Below, in pieces: positions 35,569 through 47,632 of a stretch of 64,000 bases of DNA. The first letter of the stretch is position 1. Each line of letters starts with the position of its first letter. This DNA is from Rheum nobile (taxonomy: Eukaryota; Streptophyta; Magnoliopsida; Caryophyllales; Polygonaceae). The notes beneath the pieces are model-generated. The model made no database searches and was not told the origin of the DNA. It was given only the letters and a program-made list of their open reading frames with translations. Where the stretch lies: the NCBI GenBank assembly GCA_027886185.1, contig WOAB01000568.1:5836501-5900500 (forward strand). The letters are read 5' to 3'. The position numbers and the translations under genes were made by a program.

Positions 35569-36493
35569 TATTGGAACCTTGACGATCCCTCTGGTTTTGA
35601 TTATGATAAACACCATTAGGTTTTATGGTTTCTGTTGTTCCTATGAGTTTCAGGGTTTATGAAAGAATTAGGGAAGAATGGAAATCTTATGAAGAAGAGA
35701 AAGCAGAGGAATGCAAAGAAACGTGTGGAAATAAGGAACAGTTACGCAGAAGCAAATTGGAAATATGCAAAGCGCGTAGATTTCATAGAAGAAAACTTTT
35801 ATATATGGAAACAGCGCTTCACGAACAATGCATGGAAGCAGAAGTTGTCAGCTGTTACCAGGTGAAGATCGCTACACAAGGAAACGAGATTTGAAGATTT
35901 ACTTGGAGAGAGAAGAGTTAGATAGGGAGTCTTAGGAAAGTTTTTATATGGAAACTATGTGATCTTAAGATGATATTTTTAGTTGGAAATAAAATCTTAC
36001 ATTGCTACGTTGTATAACGATTGATAGATTATCTAGGTATTTGGTAAGAGGATCTTGTTCGAGACTATAAATAGATGAGTTTGTCTTAGGGAAAGACAAT
36101 CTCAGCTACAACCATCAAGCATACCAAGGAGCTATTGCAAAGTTGAGATCAGATATACAAGGCAAGGTACTGGTATGTACTTGATTGCTTAGGGTTTCCT
36201 ATGTTCTTGTGTTGTTACTAGTTGATTGCACTCAAGGTCTAGAAGCCTAGGATTTGTGTGAGAATAGGTGGAGAGAGGACTTGTGAAATTGTACAACTTC
36301 TTAATAATACAAGTATACATGGTTTGAAATCCTCCTAGGGACCTAGAGGTAGAGGTTTTTCTCTTTTCAACTAGTTGGTTGATAGAGTTTCCTCTATAAG
36401 GAACAGTGTTCATTGCTACTTTTGAATCTATATTATTTCCTCTGCCTAGGGAACAGTCACATCGTTCCCTGTCTAACACACTATGATTCAACA
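35569..36493 (+). repeat. 3' LTR of element C'
   Basis: 925 bp, TATTGGAACC (TG mutated to TA) to ATGATTCAACA, matching 21553-22565 in inverted orientation. TATAAATA near 36065 is a likely TATA box. Confidence 0.85.
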
Positions 36494-36976
36494 AGTTCTA
36501 TGACCTTTTCGTAGTTATCCGTCCACCACTTATGGGCTTGCCCTTTGTTGAACATGCCATGGCTATCAATGATCCATCAATTTCATGCATGTCCATATAT
36601 ATATATATCAATTCCAAAATGTATTATTGTACAAGTCACAACTAGATTTGATATGTAACGGTTTCATGTCTTGGTATAACTACTAGATAACCCCATGCTC
36701 AACAGTTTTTCTCAATCATATAACTACCAGCTAGAATTTGACCCTCCTCTACCTTCAGAAAGATTCTCCACCCGCCTAGAAATAGCCAGAATCATTAACG
36801 TAAGAATGACGTCACTGTTGTGTAATACTGGGTCTAAAACCTTTACCCAGTAATCACACATCATTCTTATACCACTAGAAATCACATCTTTTCTTTTCAC
36901 TTGAGCTAGACCCTGCTCATTTTATGGTTTCATATAGAATAGATCCTTACAATTTGACTTCTAATGAAGAGTACTA
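36494..36976. other. Unassigned segment between two LTRs
   Basis: No confirmed gene. On the minus strand 36495-36580 is open in one frame and reads WIIDSHGMFNKGQAHKWWT and onward, with a protein-like composition. It is too short to name and is cut by the C' LTR. The rest is AT-rich, with an (AT)n run near 36598-36609. Confidence 0.35.
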
Positions 36977-37906
36977 TGATGGAATGATAATGTTCTCTTT
37001 AGTTTTGATGATGATAAACACGATTAAGTTTTATGACTTATTTTTTTCTTATGAGTTTCATGTTCAATGAATAAAGTAAGGAACAATGAAAACCAAGATA
37101 TGAAGCAAAACAAAGAAGTAAAGGAACAATGAGTCAACAAAGGAACAGCAGCACAGAGCAAAGCAGAGTATTGTTCATACACGCACCGTGGAGAAGAAAT
37201 AAAGAAGGGAACAACGTTGAGAAACGATGCGTTTATGCGAAGATACAAGCATTAGGAACTCTGAAAAGAAGTGCTAAATTTGGAAGGAAGATCTTAAACA
37301 TTTCTTGGGCTGCAAGGCGCGAGAAAGATAGCAGATTTCGCATATTTTAGGATATTTAATCTTTGGAAAAAAGTGATAAAGTATTGTATTTATGGAATTA
37401 TATAATATTTTGTTAGTTAATTTTAGTTTGCATTTCATGGACTGTTAGGTTAATTAATGGGGAGTTATCTAGGACTATATATAGGTGTGTAGCATATCTT
37501 AGGAAAGGTATCGCAACTGTATGCCTATAGCATTCCAAGGAGATAGAGAGAAGAAAAGGTACGAACTTTGTATGTACTTTGTTTGGGTTTCTTGTATTCT
37601 TATATTGTTAGGTTGTTACACTTACTTAGAAATCTAGAAGTCTAGGATCTGTGGGAGACTAGATTGACATAAGACTTGCTTTATTGTAAAACCGGATTAA
37701 TAATAGAAGTAGACATTTGAAATCCTACTAATGTAAAACCTAGAGGTAGAGTTTTTTCTCAAGGCAACTAGTTGGTTGTTTGAGTTTTCTTCTCTAAGGA
37801 ACAGAATGACTGTTACGTGTCTAAATTAATATTCCTGATGCCCAGGGAACAGTTGTACTGTTCCTTGACTAACACACTACAATTTAACAATTGGTATGAG
37901 AGCATG
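36977..37906 (+). repeat. 5' LTR and primer-binding site of element F
   Basis: The LTR runs from TGATGGAATG (mutated TGTTGGAACG) to AATTTAACA at 37889, 913 bp, with TATATATA near 37476. ATTGGTATGAGAGCATG (37890-37906) follows, a mutated initiator-Met PBS. Confidence 0.8.
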
Positions 37907-38007
37907 TTGCACTAGATTGTATGTTACTTTCTGATCTACATGTAACGATGTTTTCATGTCATGAAGTTGGACTTGGGAACAACAAGCCACCTCTTCTTCT
38001 TCCTAAC

Positions 38008-40261
38008 TGTAACACCCTCGACTTATGTTGGTAGTGCCACACGCCAGTGACCTCAGACGTTAACGCCTAAAGTCACCCCAGGCTTTAATCAGAACAATTA
38101 AACTTAAATACACACGTAAATATTAAATACCGAAAGAATAACCAGCGGAAGACATTTTAAATGAATAAGACTAAACCTTTTTTTATTAAGATTCCTCTCA
38201 TAAAAAGAGAAGGACGGTTTTACAACAAAGTATAATGACAGCGGAAGACTTTTAAATTACAGCGGAAGACTTTTAGACATAGTCCTAATTACATGACTAT
38301 GTATTACATCTATTTCAAATTAGACAGACATGCCTTGGAAATATTACTTCTGAAAACGCAAACTTCAACTGGAAGCCTTCTCTTCGACTGGTTACTTCAA
38401 TCGTCGGGGACCAACCTCTGATGTATCGTATAGGACGGATGACACCAACCAACCATGCAAGGAATAAAACCCGGTTGGTTAGTCTAATGAAAGACTATGC
38501 AAGGGTGAAAACAGAATGGTTCAAGTGATCGTAACCGTTTACTATCATTGTCCCTCGAATAATAACCGAAGAAACGAAGACTCCAAAGGAATTAAGTCTT
38601 ATAGGAAACGTATGACAATTGTTTGGGAACATTAAGTTTACACACAACTTTAAAACACAACCTTGATTATTTGGGTCTACGACCAACCTCATCGCGCAAT
38701 GCGAATCCAGATTGGAAAGAAGACTTACTCTAACAAGAGTCCGGGCGGTTCCACGTTGTACTCCTCGCCCGATGGTATATTAATTATGTGCGTGAAAGCA
38801 CTTATCTTATTTAATTCTAAAACATACATTCACGTTACAGCTTTTAATCCACATCATCTCGATATGAGAGATATTTATGGGAATGAATCCCGAGTGTTGG
38901 CACCAGCTGAGTGCACCTACCCTGAGTAAGGGTACGGTCATGACCAGAAAGTACTAGGGCAAAATCCTCCTAATACCAGTTATAAAGAAATGACTAGACC
39001 TCGCAAGGTACATAGCGTTCCTACGAATACTCGTTATAACTAGTTAACTACACATGTAAGTTCACACAGTTATCCACACCAAAACCATTACGGTAATATC
39101 ATGTATAATAGCGTTGTTTCTATTAATATATATAACCTATTATAGATTCATATTTTAACACATTGTTTTATTAAATCTGTTCCTAAACAAAAAACAACAA
39201 CTTTTATCCCATCTTAATTAACAATCAATTAATTGATAATCAAGGGAAACATGGAATAATGAGCAAGAGCGAACCACCACTTGCCTTAGTCTAGATGAAT
39301 CGAAGAGATCGGGTTCCGAGATCTGGGGACTGGAATCTAAGTACGGATTCCTACGACGACGACGAGATAAAAGACGGAACCCTAAGTTAGATACGATACG
39401 ATACGAACGAAACGAATAAACGAAACGAACGAAGGGAAAAAGGGCCTAAGCCACGGCCGTGGTTACCAAAGTCGTGATCGTGCTTGCTGGGCAAGGCCGC
39501 GGTCGCGGTTGGCATACCTGCGGTCACGGTTGTCTGTGCCAAGCCCACGATCGCGGTTGGCATAACCATGGTCGTGGATGCCCATCCCGACGACGGCTTG
39601 GAGACGAACAACGAGCTTACCGACGATGACGAGCTCAGGCTTCTTTACTTGGACGAATGCTCACTACTACCACCACTCCCAAGGCTTCACAAGGCACAAC
39701 CAACGACTTCCGGCGATACTCCGACGACCACAGAAATTCCGGCGACGAACCTTTTTGAGAGAGAGATAAGGATGGCTGTTGTGGATGGTGGAAGAGGGGA
39801 TGGAGGAGACCCTATTTATAGGGTTGGAGGCTCAACTCCGGGGAAACCCAAATGATCCAACTCCTCCCACCGGCCACCGTTACAAAACGTGGCGGAAATC
39901 CGGACCGGCGCCGTTCGGGAAAAAGGAAGAAGAAGGTGAAACAGGGATCCACGGTCGCGGTTTCAGAACCGCGATCGCGGTTTGGCCCTGGGCGAAACCG
40001 CGCCCGCGGATTCAAACTGCGGTTGTGGATCTGCCGCACTCGCGTTTCTTGGCCCTTGGTCGCGGGTCTCGCTCGAGGTCATGCTTGATCTTAATATTTT
40101 TAGCACTCCCAAATACTTTATGACCAAAATCTTATTAAACGTATAATATTACGTTCAAAAGATTATTACAGAGATTATAGAAATTGCCCATCACGTCTTT
40201 CTTACAAAATGACAGTTTGAAAATTCTACAAATACCCCTACTAAAATTAAGGGTTATTACA
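38008..40261 (-). mobile_element. Solo LTR, Tekay-like gypsy family, minus orientation
   Basis: 2,254 bp with TGTAACACCC ... GGGTTATTACA ends and a perfect 5-bp TSD (CTAAC at 38003-38007 and 40262-40266). No coding region is present. TATAAATA lies on the minus strand at 39813-39820. The inverted sequence matches the solo LTR at 40917-43349. The end sequences and length are like Tekay/Del chromovirus LTRs. Confidence 0.85.
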
Positions 40262-40916
40262 CTAACAATATCAACACTGGAAGGATCTTTTCACTTCATG
40301 GATCAAGAGTAATTCCTACTAGTGCTGGAGAGTCACTGAAATTGGAGATGAAGTTGTTGTTGCTACAGTTATTAATGGAACAATACCATGGAGTCAATGT
40401 GATTTCAAGATCATGGAAAAGAATTACAATGCTTCCATGCTCATAACAATGCTCTTTGCGCTAAAGACGTCTCAAAGTTGCAATCATGTGCAGCAACAAT
40501 GCTTGAATGGGTTGCCTTGGAATAAATTTACATAAGGAGTTCTAATCTCTGTGAAATCCCAAAAGAAATTTATTGGAAAGATTAAAAATCACGCATTCAT
40601 GATAAAAAGAACTTCTACAATTTTGCTATGAACGATGGTGAAAATGTTTCCTCTTATCAATCTCGCTTTGAGGGAATCACCACTCGACTCACTTCTCATG
40701 GTGTCACAGACAAGGAAATTCTGCCTAAAGAGAAAGTTATCATCGTCATTGATGGACTTCCTCATACACAAGATGACAAAATCAATCTAAAGGACAATCC
40801 TAGTACTCTCACTCTTTAACTTAATGAGGTTTTTGGAAAGATTCTAAAGTATGACAATGTTGAAAAACTTAAGAAGTCTGAGGGTAACAAAGGAATTACA
40901 CTTATGGTTGAAAAAG

Positions 40917-43349
40917 TGTGATACCCCGTATTTCTGTAAGGGTATTTTGGAAATTACCTGAACGCCTGTTGTGTACGTCGATTTAATTTCGGAGACAGAA
41001 AGACATTCTATAATGTGCTTAATCTCTGAAATATTTTTCTAAGTGAAATAATATACAGTCGACGTATTTTGGGACTTAATACTCGTTCGTGTACGATTAT
41101 TATTTATCCCGGGCTAAGGCCAAAGCTAATCCAAGGCTAATCGGATGCAAAATGGCCTTGGCGGCGACCACCGTAAGGCTAGCGGCGACCGCCACCAAGT
41201 AGCTGATGTCATCCTCATCATCCTATGCAAGTGGCCTAGGATGCGGCGACCGCCGCTAGAAAAACGGCGACCGCCGCAAGAGACCTTTCAAAGCGGCAAC
41301 CTCTTGCCGACAGCGGCGACCGCCGCCCCTGTTGCAGGCATAGGCACAGTGCTTGCCGGCGACCGGGGGACGGCTTGATCTCGGCCCTCCACGTGCATGG
41401 CTTGTCATTTCTTGTTCCCTTGGCTTGAGGCTATAAAATGAGATGGATTGGGATCGAATTGAGCACAGAAACGAAGCTCAAATCTCACTTAAATCATCTC
41501 ATCGGAATTAAGCTCTCGCCGGAGTTTTCGATATCGATCATCGGAGTTCCATTGGGTGTTATTCCAGTTGCAAAAAGAAGCCTTGGAAGCCCTTAGAAGC
41601 TTAGAATCCAAAGCAAAGGAAAGAAGAAGCAAAACAATCGACATCGGTGAGTTTTTGCCTCTCGTGTATATTTCTGATGTTCGTAGCGGCGCCCGCCGTA
41701 AGGCAGGCGGCGACCGCCGCCCATAAGCTTTTGGCTTGTTTCAGCCTTGGCTTCTATGGTTTCGATCGGGCTTCGTTCCTTTCGATTCCTTTCGTTATTC
41801 TTTAGATTCGTACTCGTTGTTGTAGAATCTAACTTAGGGTTTATTTATGGGTCGATCCAAAGGAATCTGTGTTGCCAGATCTGTCCCTGCTTCGAGCCCG
41901 GAAACCAGTTGTCGTCGTACCTAGCTTCGTTTAAGCTTCAGCGGATTTAAGGCAAGTGGCGGTTCGCTCTTGCTCATCATTCCATGTTTCTATTAATTAT
42001 CAGTTGCTTAATTGAGTAATTAATTTGGAATGATTATTGTGTTCGTCTGGGAACGGTTTTGTTAACTATTTTAGAGAACTAAAATATGATATTATAATAG
42101 GTTGTATATCTGCTAGAACAATGCTATTATAGTTATGTGATTTAAATATGATATTATAATAGGTTGTATATCTGTTAGAACAACGCTATTATGAATATAT
42201 ATTTATGTTGATAGCCTTGAGAGCATTTATGTGGATTTATTGTGAACTATTGTTGTGCGTGAACTGTTTAGTTAGCACTAGTAGTCAGGAACGTTGGACT
42301 CATTGAAATCCAGTCGTTTTTTTATAATTTGGTAGAGAGGTGGCTAAGCCCCACCTAATACCATATGGACGGTCATGACCTAACCTCTGATACACGAGTA
42401 TAGAGGGGGTGCACTTAGCTGGTGTCACAAATCTCGGAATCTAGTAGAGAGGTGGCTAAGCCCCACCTAATACTATATGTATAGGATCCATGGGATATAT
42501 ACATTTAAAAGCTTATAGCGTGTTGTGCGTTTGAGAATATCATAAGATAAGTGCCGTTGTCGCACATAATTAATATACCCTGGGCGAGTAGTGCAGCTAG
42601 GCGCTAGTGCAGCTAGGAAAGCTCGTCTTAACTTTTAGTCGCTCGAATGCAATACTGTAATTCTGTGATTCTTTAAATGTTCCAGACTTTGTCATGCTTC
42701 CTAAAAGACTCAATCTTTTGGAGTCTTCTCTTGGATATTCCGATAAGATTCATTTCAGTTGGAATCTTCTCTTGATCATGCATTTTCATATATTCAGTAG
42801 AGTATGGTGGTTGACTAGCGTACTCGACTGTTATTCGAGGGACGATGAGTCTAACCTAATACGACTACTTAGAACATTTTGCTTTGTGCCCTTGCATGGT
42901 CTTTCATTAGACTAACCAACCAAAATTGTTCTCTGCATGGTTGGCTGGTGTCATCCGTTCGATTCGGCATATCAGATAGAGCGCATATATGAGGAGACTA
43001 GAATGACTATGATGACGACGGTTATTTTTGGATGTTTTTAATGTTTTAATCAGGTTGAGAACCTTGGGCAGGTGATCATGATGATCACAACCTTTTTTGT
43101 AATATTTTAAGAAAGACTTCCGCTGTAACTTATTTACTCTGTATTTTGTTTAACTCTGTATTTAGTCCTATTCGGAATTGGGATGTAATTCCGGGACTCG
43201 TGCTTTAATCGAATATTATGATGATTTTGTATCATAAGTGTTTCATGGATTGTATTTAAACGGTAAAGCCTTGGGTGGCTTCGGTGAGGAAAACCGAGGT
43301 CATTGGCGGTAATACCTTTCCAAATGGGTTAAGATTTGGGGGTGTTACA
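40917..43349 (+). mobile_element. Solo LTR, same family, plus orientation
   Basis: 2,433 bp, TGTGATACCCCGTATTTC to GGGGTGTTACA, flanked by a perfect 5-bp TSD (AAAAG at 40912-40916 and 43350-43354). A TATAAAA box lies at 41432-41438. It shares inverted blocks with 38008-40261, for example the CCAACCAACCA(T) and GTTGGTTAGTCTAATGAAAG regions near 38455 and 42900. Inner GC-rich GCGGCGACCGCCG repeats lie at 41150-41365 and about 41690-41722. Confidence 0.88.
41150..41365. repeat. GCGGCGACCGCCG palindromic repeats
   Basis: At least seven exact or near copies of GCGGCGACCGCCG or its parts in about 215 bp, just upstream of the LTR TATA box. Two more lie near 41690 and 41708. The motif is itself nearly palindromic and CpG-rich. 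Confidence 0.8.
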
Positions 43350-44066
43350 AAAAGTTCTTGAGATCAATGAGAGCAACAAAGATGAGAAACTAGACAATGT
43401 GGATCCAATAACTACACTTCTCACTAAGGCAGTGCGTACCCTCTATCAAAAAGGAAGATTACACAGGAATGGAGGGAATAATGGTGAGAAGTGTGACGCA
43501 AAGGATGTTACATGTTACAATTGTCGTGAGAAAGGACGTTACGCTAACACCTTCCCCAAAGGGAACAACTTTGGCAACAAATCTGGGAACGGCAAGAATA
43601 AGGCTTTCGTTGTTGTGAGGGGTGATGACTACGTAGACACGGATAATGAAGAACCAAAACCATGGGCAGATACACAAGATGTGTGCTATGACCCTGAACT
43701 CATTGAATGAGGAACAAGAGAAAAACTTAGACAAGAAAATATTTCTCTTTGTATAGATGTTGCGTCAAATATTATTGATAGAATCTTGTCTCATGAACCC
43801 ACTAAGACTGAAATGGACTTGTCCTAAATGAATGCTCAAATTCACAAGATTCACTCTATTTTGGTAGAACAAAATTATCAAGGTGAAGAGGTAAAGTTTA
43901 TAAAACCCAAGTTTGGCCTTGGGTATACGAGTGATAAGAACAATAGTGAGGAACAAGAACTATCTATTCCTGAACTAAGAGAAATCAAGGATAGGGAACT
44001 ACAAAGTGTTAAGGAAAGGAACATCCACCTAGAGGAACGTGTTAAAGCCCCAGTTATAAAGAGGTA

Positions 44067-45172
44067 AGTATAGTTCATGAACTTGGTTTTAGTCTTTTGA
44101 GTGTAGCACAATTGTGTGACCAATGAGACAATGAGATGGTTTTCACCTCTCAAGACTGCTATGTAAAAGATAGAAAAACCAAGGAAACAGTGTTGAAAGG
44201 AATAAGATACATAGATGTTTACATCGTTGATACCAGCTTTAAGCCTAAGAAGGAACTATGCTTTGCATCCATTGCTGATGAGATGGAAATGTGGCATAGA
44301 AGGCTTAGACATGCTAACCTTCAACTCATCCATAAACTCCACAAGAATGAGCTTGTTCATGGTCTCCCAAATGTTCAATTTGAGATCCATGGAGTTTGTG
44401 ATGCATGTGTAAGAGGGAAACAAACTCGTACCTCTTTCAAGAGCAAACCAGATTTTACCACTTCTCATCTTCTGGAACTGATTCTATGGATCTCTACGGT
44501 CCCATGAGAATAAGAAGTCATGTTGAAACATGTATGTGTTTGTCATTATTGATGATTATTCTAGATTCACTTGGATAACTTTTCTCTCTTCCAAGGATAA
44601 GGTCTACACTACATTTGAGTCATTCATCAAGAAGGTGGAAACAAGTTTAGGACACGCGCTAGGTTCCATTCGATCCGACCATGGAACGGAGTTTGAGAAC
44701 TCAAACTCCGTTCCTTGATTTCTGCACGGAACATGGCATTTCTCCCAACTATTCTTCTCCTAGGACACCACATCAAAATGTAGTCACTAAAAGGAAGAAT
44801 CGAACCTTGGAGGACATAGCTAGAACCTTACTCATTGCTTGCAATCTTCCTCGAATCTTTGGAACCGAGGCGATCAACACTTCATGCTATATCCTTAATT
44901 GCACTATGCTTCGTCCCCTACTTAATAAAACTGCCTATGAAATGATCAGGGATCGCAAGCCCAATATTTTCCACTTGTGTGCTTTCAGTTGTAGATGTGT
45001 CATTTACTACATTGGGGAGGACAACTTGGGAAGGTTTGACCCACAAAGTGATGAAGTTATTTTCTTAGGATACGCAAAGGCAAGCAAAGCATATAGGGTG
45101 TATAACAACAGGACCCAAAAAATTAAACAAAGCATTCATGTTGTCTTTGACGAAAACTCAAAAAGTTTTTGA
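44067..45172 (+). pseudogene. Protease tail, pre-integrase and integrase of element F
   Basis: A short protease tail (HELGFSLLSVAQLCDQ, about 44078), the pre-integrase domain 44136-44507 (MWHRRLRHANLQL, CDACVRGKQTR), then integrase in two frames. The integrase part has MYVFVIIDDYSRFTW (about 44530), IRSDHGTEFEN (catalytic Asp, about 44670) and PHQNVVTKRKNRTL. In the last the usual catalytic Glu of the VVER motif is Lys. It ends with FLGYAKASKAYRVYNNRT. The protease active site is deleted. Confidence 0.82.
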
Positions 45173-45790
45173 GTGATGGTTCCAACCCAACGTTCCCTAA
45201 AGAAGAACTTCCACGTATGAAACGTGAAGACTCGGATGATGGCGATGATGGAAATCCCCATGGCCATATTGATACCATCGTTACTACTCCAGCTCCTGAC
45301 GTTCTCTTCACATCTACTCAAGAAGCAAGTGACGATATTACCATTGTTCCCTCTGGAACTTCAAGTGGTAATAATTCTAATGCACAAGAAGTGCAAAATG
45401 AACAAGCGAGTGATGTTGTAAAAACAATCAACTCGGAGGAGTCAACGGGTATTAAAGATGAGCCCTTGCCTTTATCTTCAACTACTGTTCGCGTGGTTGT
45501 GACTCTTCTACCTCCAATTTCATAATCACAAAGCTCCAGGATTCAAAAGAATCATTCAGTTGAAACCACTAAGAGGTTCTCATTCCACACTTAATATTTA
45601 TTGTGCTTTCCATGCATTTATCTCTCTTGTGGAGCCCAAGACGATCAAGGAAGCAATAAAGGAACTAGATTAGATGGTGGAAATGCAAGAGGAGCTATAC
45701 CAACTTGAAAGGAGCAAAGTGTAGAGACTAGTCCTTATGCCCAAGTACAAGCATGCAATTGGAACTCGTTGGGTATTCCCTGTTTGGGAA
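45173..45790 (+). pseudogene. Linker and RT N-terminus of element F
   Basis: 45169-45525 is an open, Ser/Asp-rich linker between integrase and RT. 45528-45775 holds the RT start (VEPKTIKEAIKELD, MQEELYQLERSKV, AIGTRWVF) with two TAG stops in Trp positions. At about 45790 the sequence jumps to the post-pol motif around TTCCCTCGATGATTGG, also seen at about 32739. RT palm and RNase H are gone. Confidence 0.75.
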
Positions 45791-46599
45791 GGGAACACTA
45801 TTGTTATACCTATTTGAGGAATTCTTCTCTGTTATTCCCTCGATGATTGGATAGATTAATCTTATATAAACAAGGAACATCCTCTTTGTTGCTTATCACT
45901 AGAAAAAAAAATTGTGATGATTTGCTATGTACTTTGTGTTATATGATATCATGGAATTCTGCAACTTACCTCTTTATCTTAGATGACTTAGTACCATGAT
46001 TACATTTTCTTTCTTGCCTATGCAACCGATTTGATATTTGAACCCTCACTATAAGCTTACATGATAATTGGTTGCTAGCCTACCTAATCTGTTATCCAAG
46101 TAAATGTTCCATATGATCTTTCTTTGTTTGCCTCTTTATTGGGTTTAATTATCTGGATCTATTTGTTCCCAACATTGTTACTTGTTTGTATATATATTAT
46201 TTGAGTGAACCCTTTACTATCCAAACCGGCCTCACAAGTTCACTCATGGACATTGGAGAATGAAACAAAGAATCACAAATTAAGGGGGGACAGAGTATGG
46301 AACGTTGAATATGGGAACAGAGGGTGGAACATTGAGATTGTTGCAGGTGAACGTTGCAAATGACTATGTGTGTGGAAATTCGTGATGTGACTACTCTATA
46401 GAGAGAGGAACGGCTACCACTGTTAAATCGGGTGAAGAAGTAAAATCTAGCCGTTACCAGATGAAAGAGAAAAGATTTGATGTACAGATTGGATGGAAAG
46501 TCAGCTACAAAATTGTTGGTAAGTTATTTTCTTAGATCTTTTAGAGAATATATTTACCACATATCCCCTATATATATCCATCCTCTCCCAACCTTAATC
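45791..46599 (+). other. Post-pol non-coding region of element F
   Basis: Homologous to 26670-27470 and 32721-33060. It includes ACCCTCACTATAAGC (about 46041). No gene. Confidence 0.6.
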
Positions 46600-47632
46600 C
46601 TTGCCATTATCTTGCAATCTTCTCTCTCTTGCTCTCAAAAACTCTCAAAAAGAATTATTTTGCTCTCTGTCGTCACAAACCCTAGCGCCCCAAAATTTCC
46701 CAACTCTCAACCCAAAGAACAGACAGCCTCTTCAAGCAGCATCTCCTCCGAGAGCATCTCTGTCATGTCCGCCAAAGAGCTTGATGCTCTTATTGTAGAG
46801 GCTCAACAGAAAAGAGTAGCCTTTACTCCTTTCTCTAAGGCCGTCTCTTTGACTTCTCCCAATGTCGTTGAGATCGCTCAAGAAGTTGATGCATCCATTG
46901 CTGAGTTACAAGAAGATAAGGAACAACCCAAGGAGATTCTAAAGTTTCCAGAGAAGACTCCTTCATTGGCAAAGGAACAGTCCCCGGTGAAGAACATGGA
47001 GGTGGTGGTGGAACCGGTGGAAGTCCGCTTCCAAGGAAGGTGAGGAAGAAGAAGTCTCATGTCCATCAAAGTAAAAGGAGGTTAGAGAGGAACGGTCCAT
47101 GGAGGACTTAGAAAAAGAGCTTGGTGTCTAGCCTTTGGAGACTGCTCCCCCTCTCAATCACCACAAGCATAAGGCGACTCTCATCTCTAAGGAAAGCGAG
47201 GAGGTAACAAATGTGATGATCACCGGTGAGCACCGTGCATCCACAGAATTCTCGACGCCAACTAAGTCTGGCGCTGGTGAGTCAACTTCAGCACCACCGA
47301 AAGGGCGTCTCTAGTCTACAAAGAATCCAGAGAAAAAGAAGTCGGGGTAGAGGAACAGTCTATTGTTCCTAGCTTTTCTGAGGGTAAGAAGGTTCTCCCT
47401 CAACTTTTCATTCAAGACTCCTTCTTCACTGACAACGGGTTTGAGGAGATTCTGGAGATGTTGAAGTTCCAAGGATGGGATCGATTTTGCTCTAGTCTTG
47501 TGTTGGTCATCAGGACCATGTACGTGAGTTTGAGTATTGTTTTGAGTTTACTAATATGTCTATAATGGTGGGAACAACAATTGTGAATGGGGACGATCTC
47601 TCCTTCACAACCAAGAGTATTGCTATCTGGTT
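46600..47632 (+). pseudogene. Post-pol ORF of element F, cut by CACTA
   Basis: An open part (to 47043) with a Ser-rich start, MSAKELDALIVEAQQKRVAFTP and SIAELQEDKEQPKE, matching LNDEQLAAL...EEQKVARTP and SIAEL in C'. Further homology (EGKKVLPQLFIQDSFF, about 47380) continues through stops to 47632, where CACTACTAG begins. No membrane segment. Confidence 0.7.

Larger units (their letters stand above)
26670..36493 (+). mobile_element. Sirevirus-type element C' (3' half, interrupted by D)
   Basis: Plus-strand post-pol region (26670-27473), post-pol ORF (27474-28670), then element D (28675-35216). The 3' non-coding end with polypurine tract (35217-35568) and 3' LTR (35569-36493) follow. It is homologous to the minus-strand C in inverted orientation. 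No gag or pol is present. 26670-27473 is non-coding and matches the inverted 23640-24080. Confidence 0.75.
37948..44066 (+). pseudogene. Copia gag of element F, split by two solo LTRs
   Basis: Segments: 37948-38007 (ATG, EVGLGNNKPPLLLP), 40262-40916 (UBN2-type gag, NDGENVSSYQSRFEGITTRL, several stops and frameshifts) and 43350-44066. The last segment has a knuckle CYNCREKGRYANTF that has lost its His and last Cys, then a coiled-coil-like part. With the two insertions and their TSD copies discounted the pieces follow one another without a gap in homology. Inactive. Confidence 0.8.
36977..47632 (+). mobile_element. Sirevirus-type element F, interrupted three times
   Basis: Plus strand: 5' LTR (36977-37889), PBS, gag split by two solo LTRs, pre-integrase and integrase, a short RT N-terminus, then a deletion to the post-pol region and post-pol ORF. 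A CACTA element breaks in at 47633. RT core and RNase H are deleted (junction about 45790). The 3' end and 3' LTR are not in the window. Confidence 0.82.
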
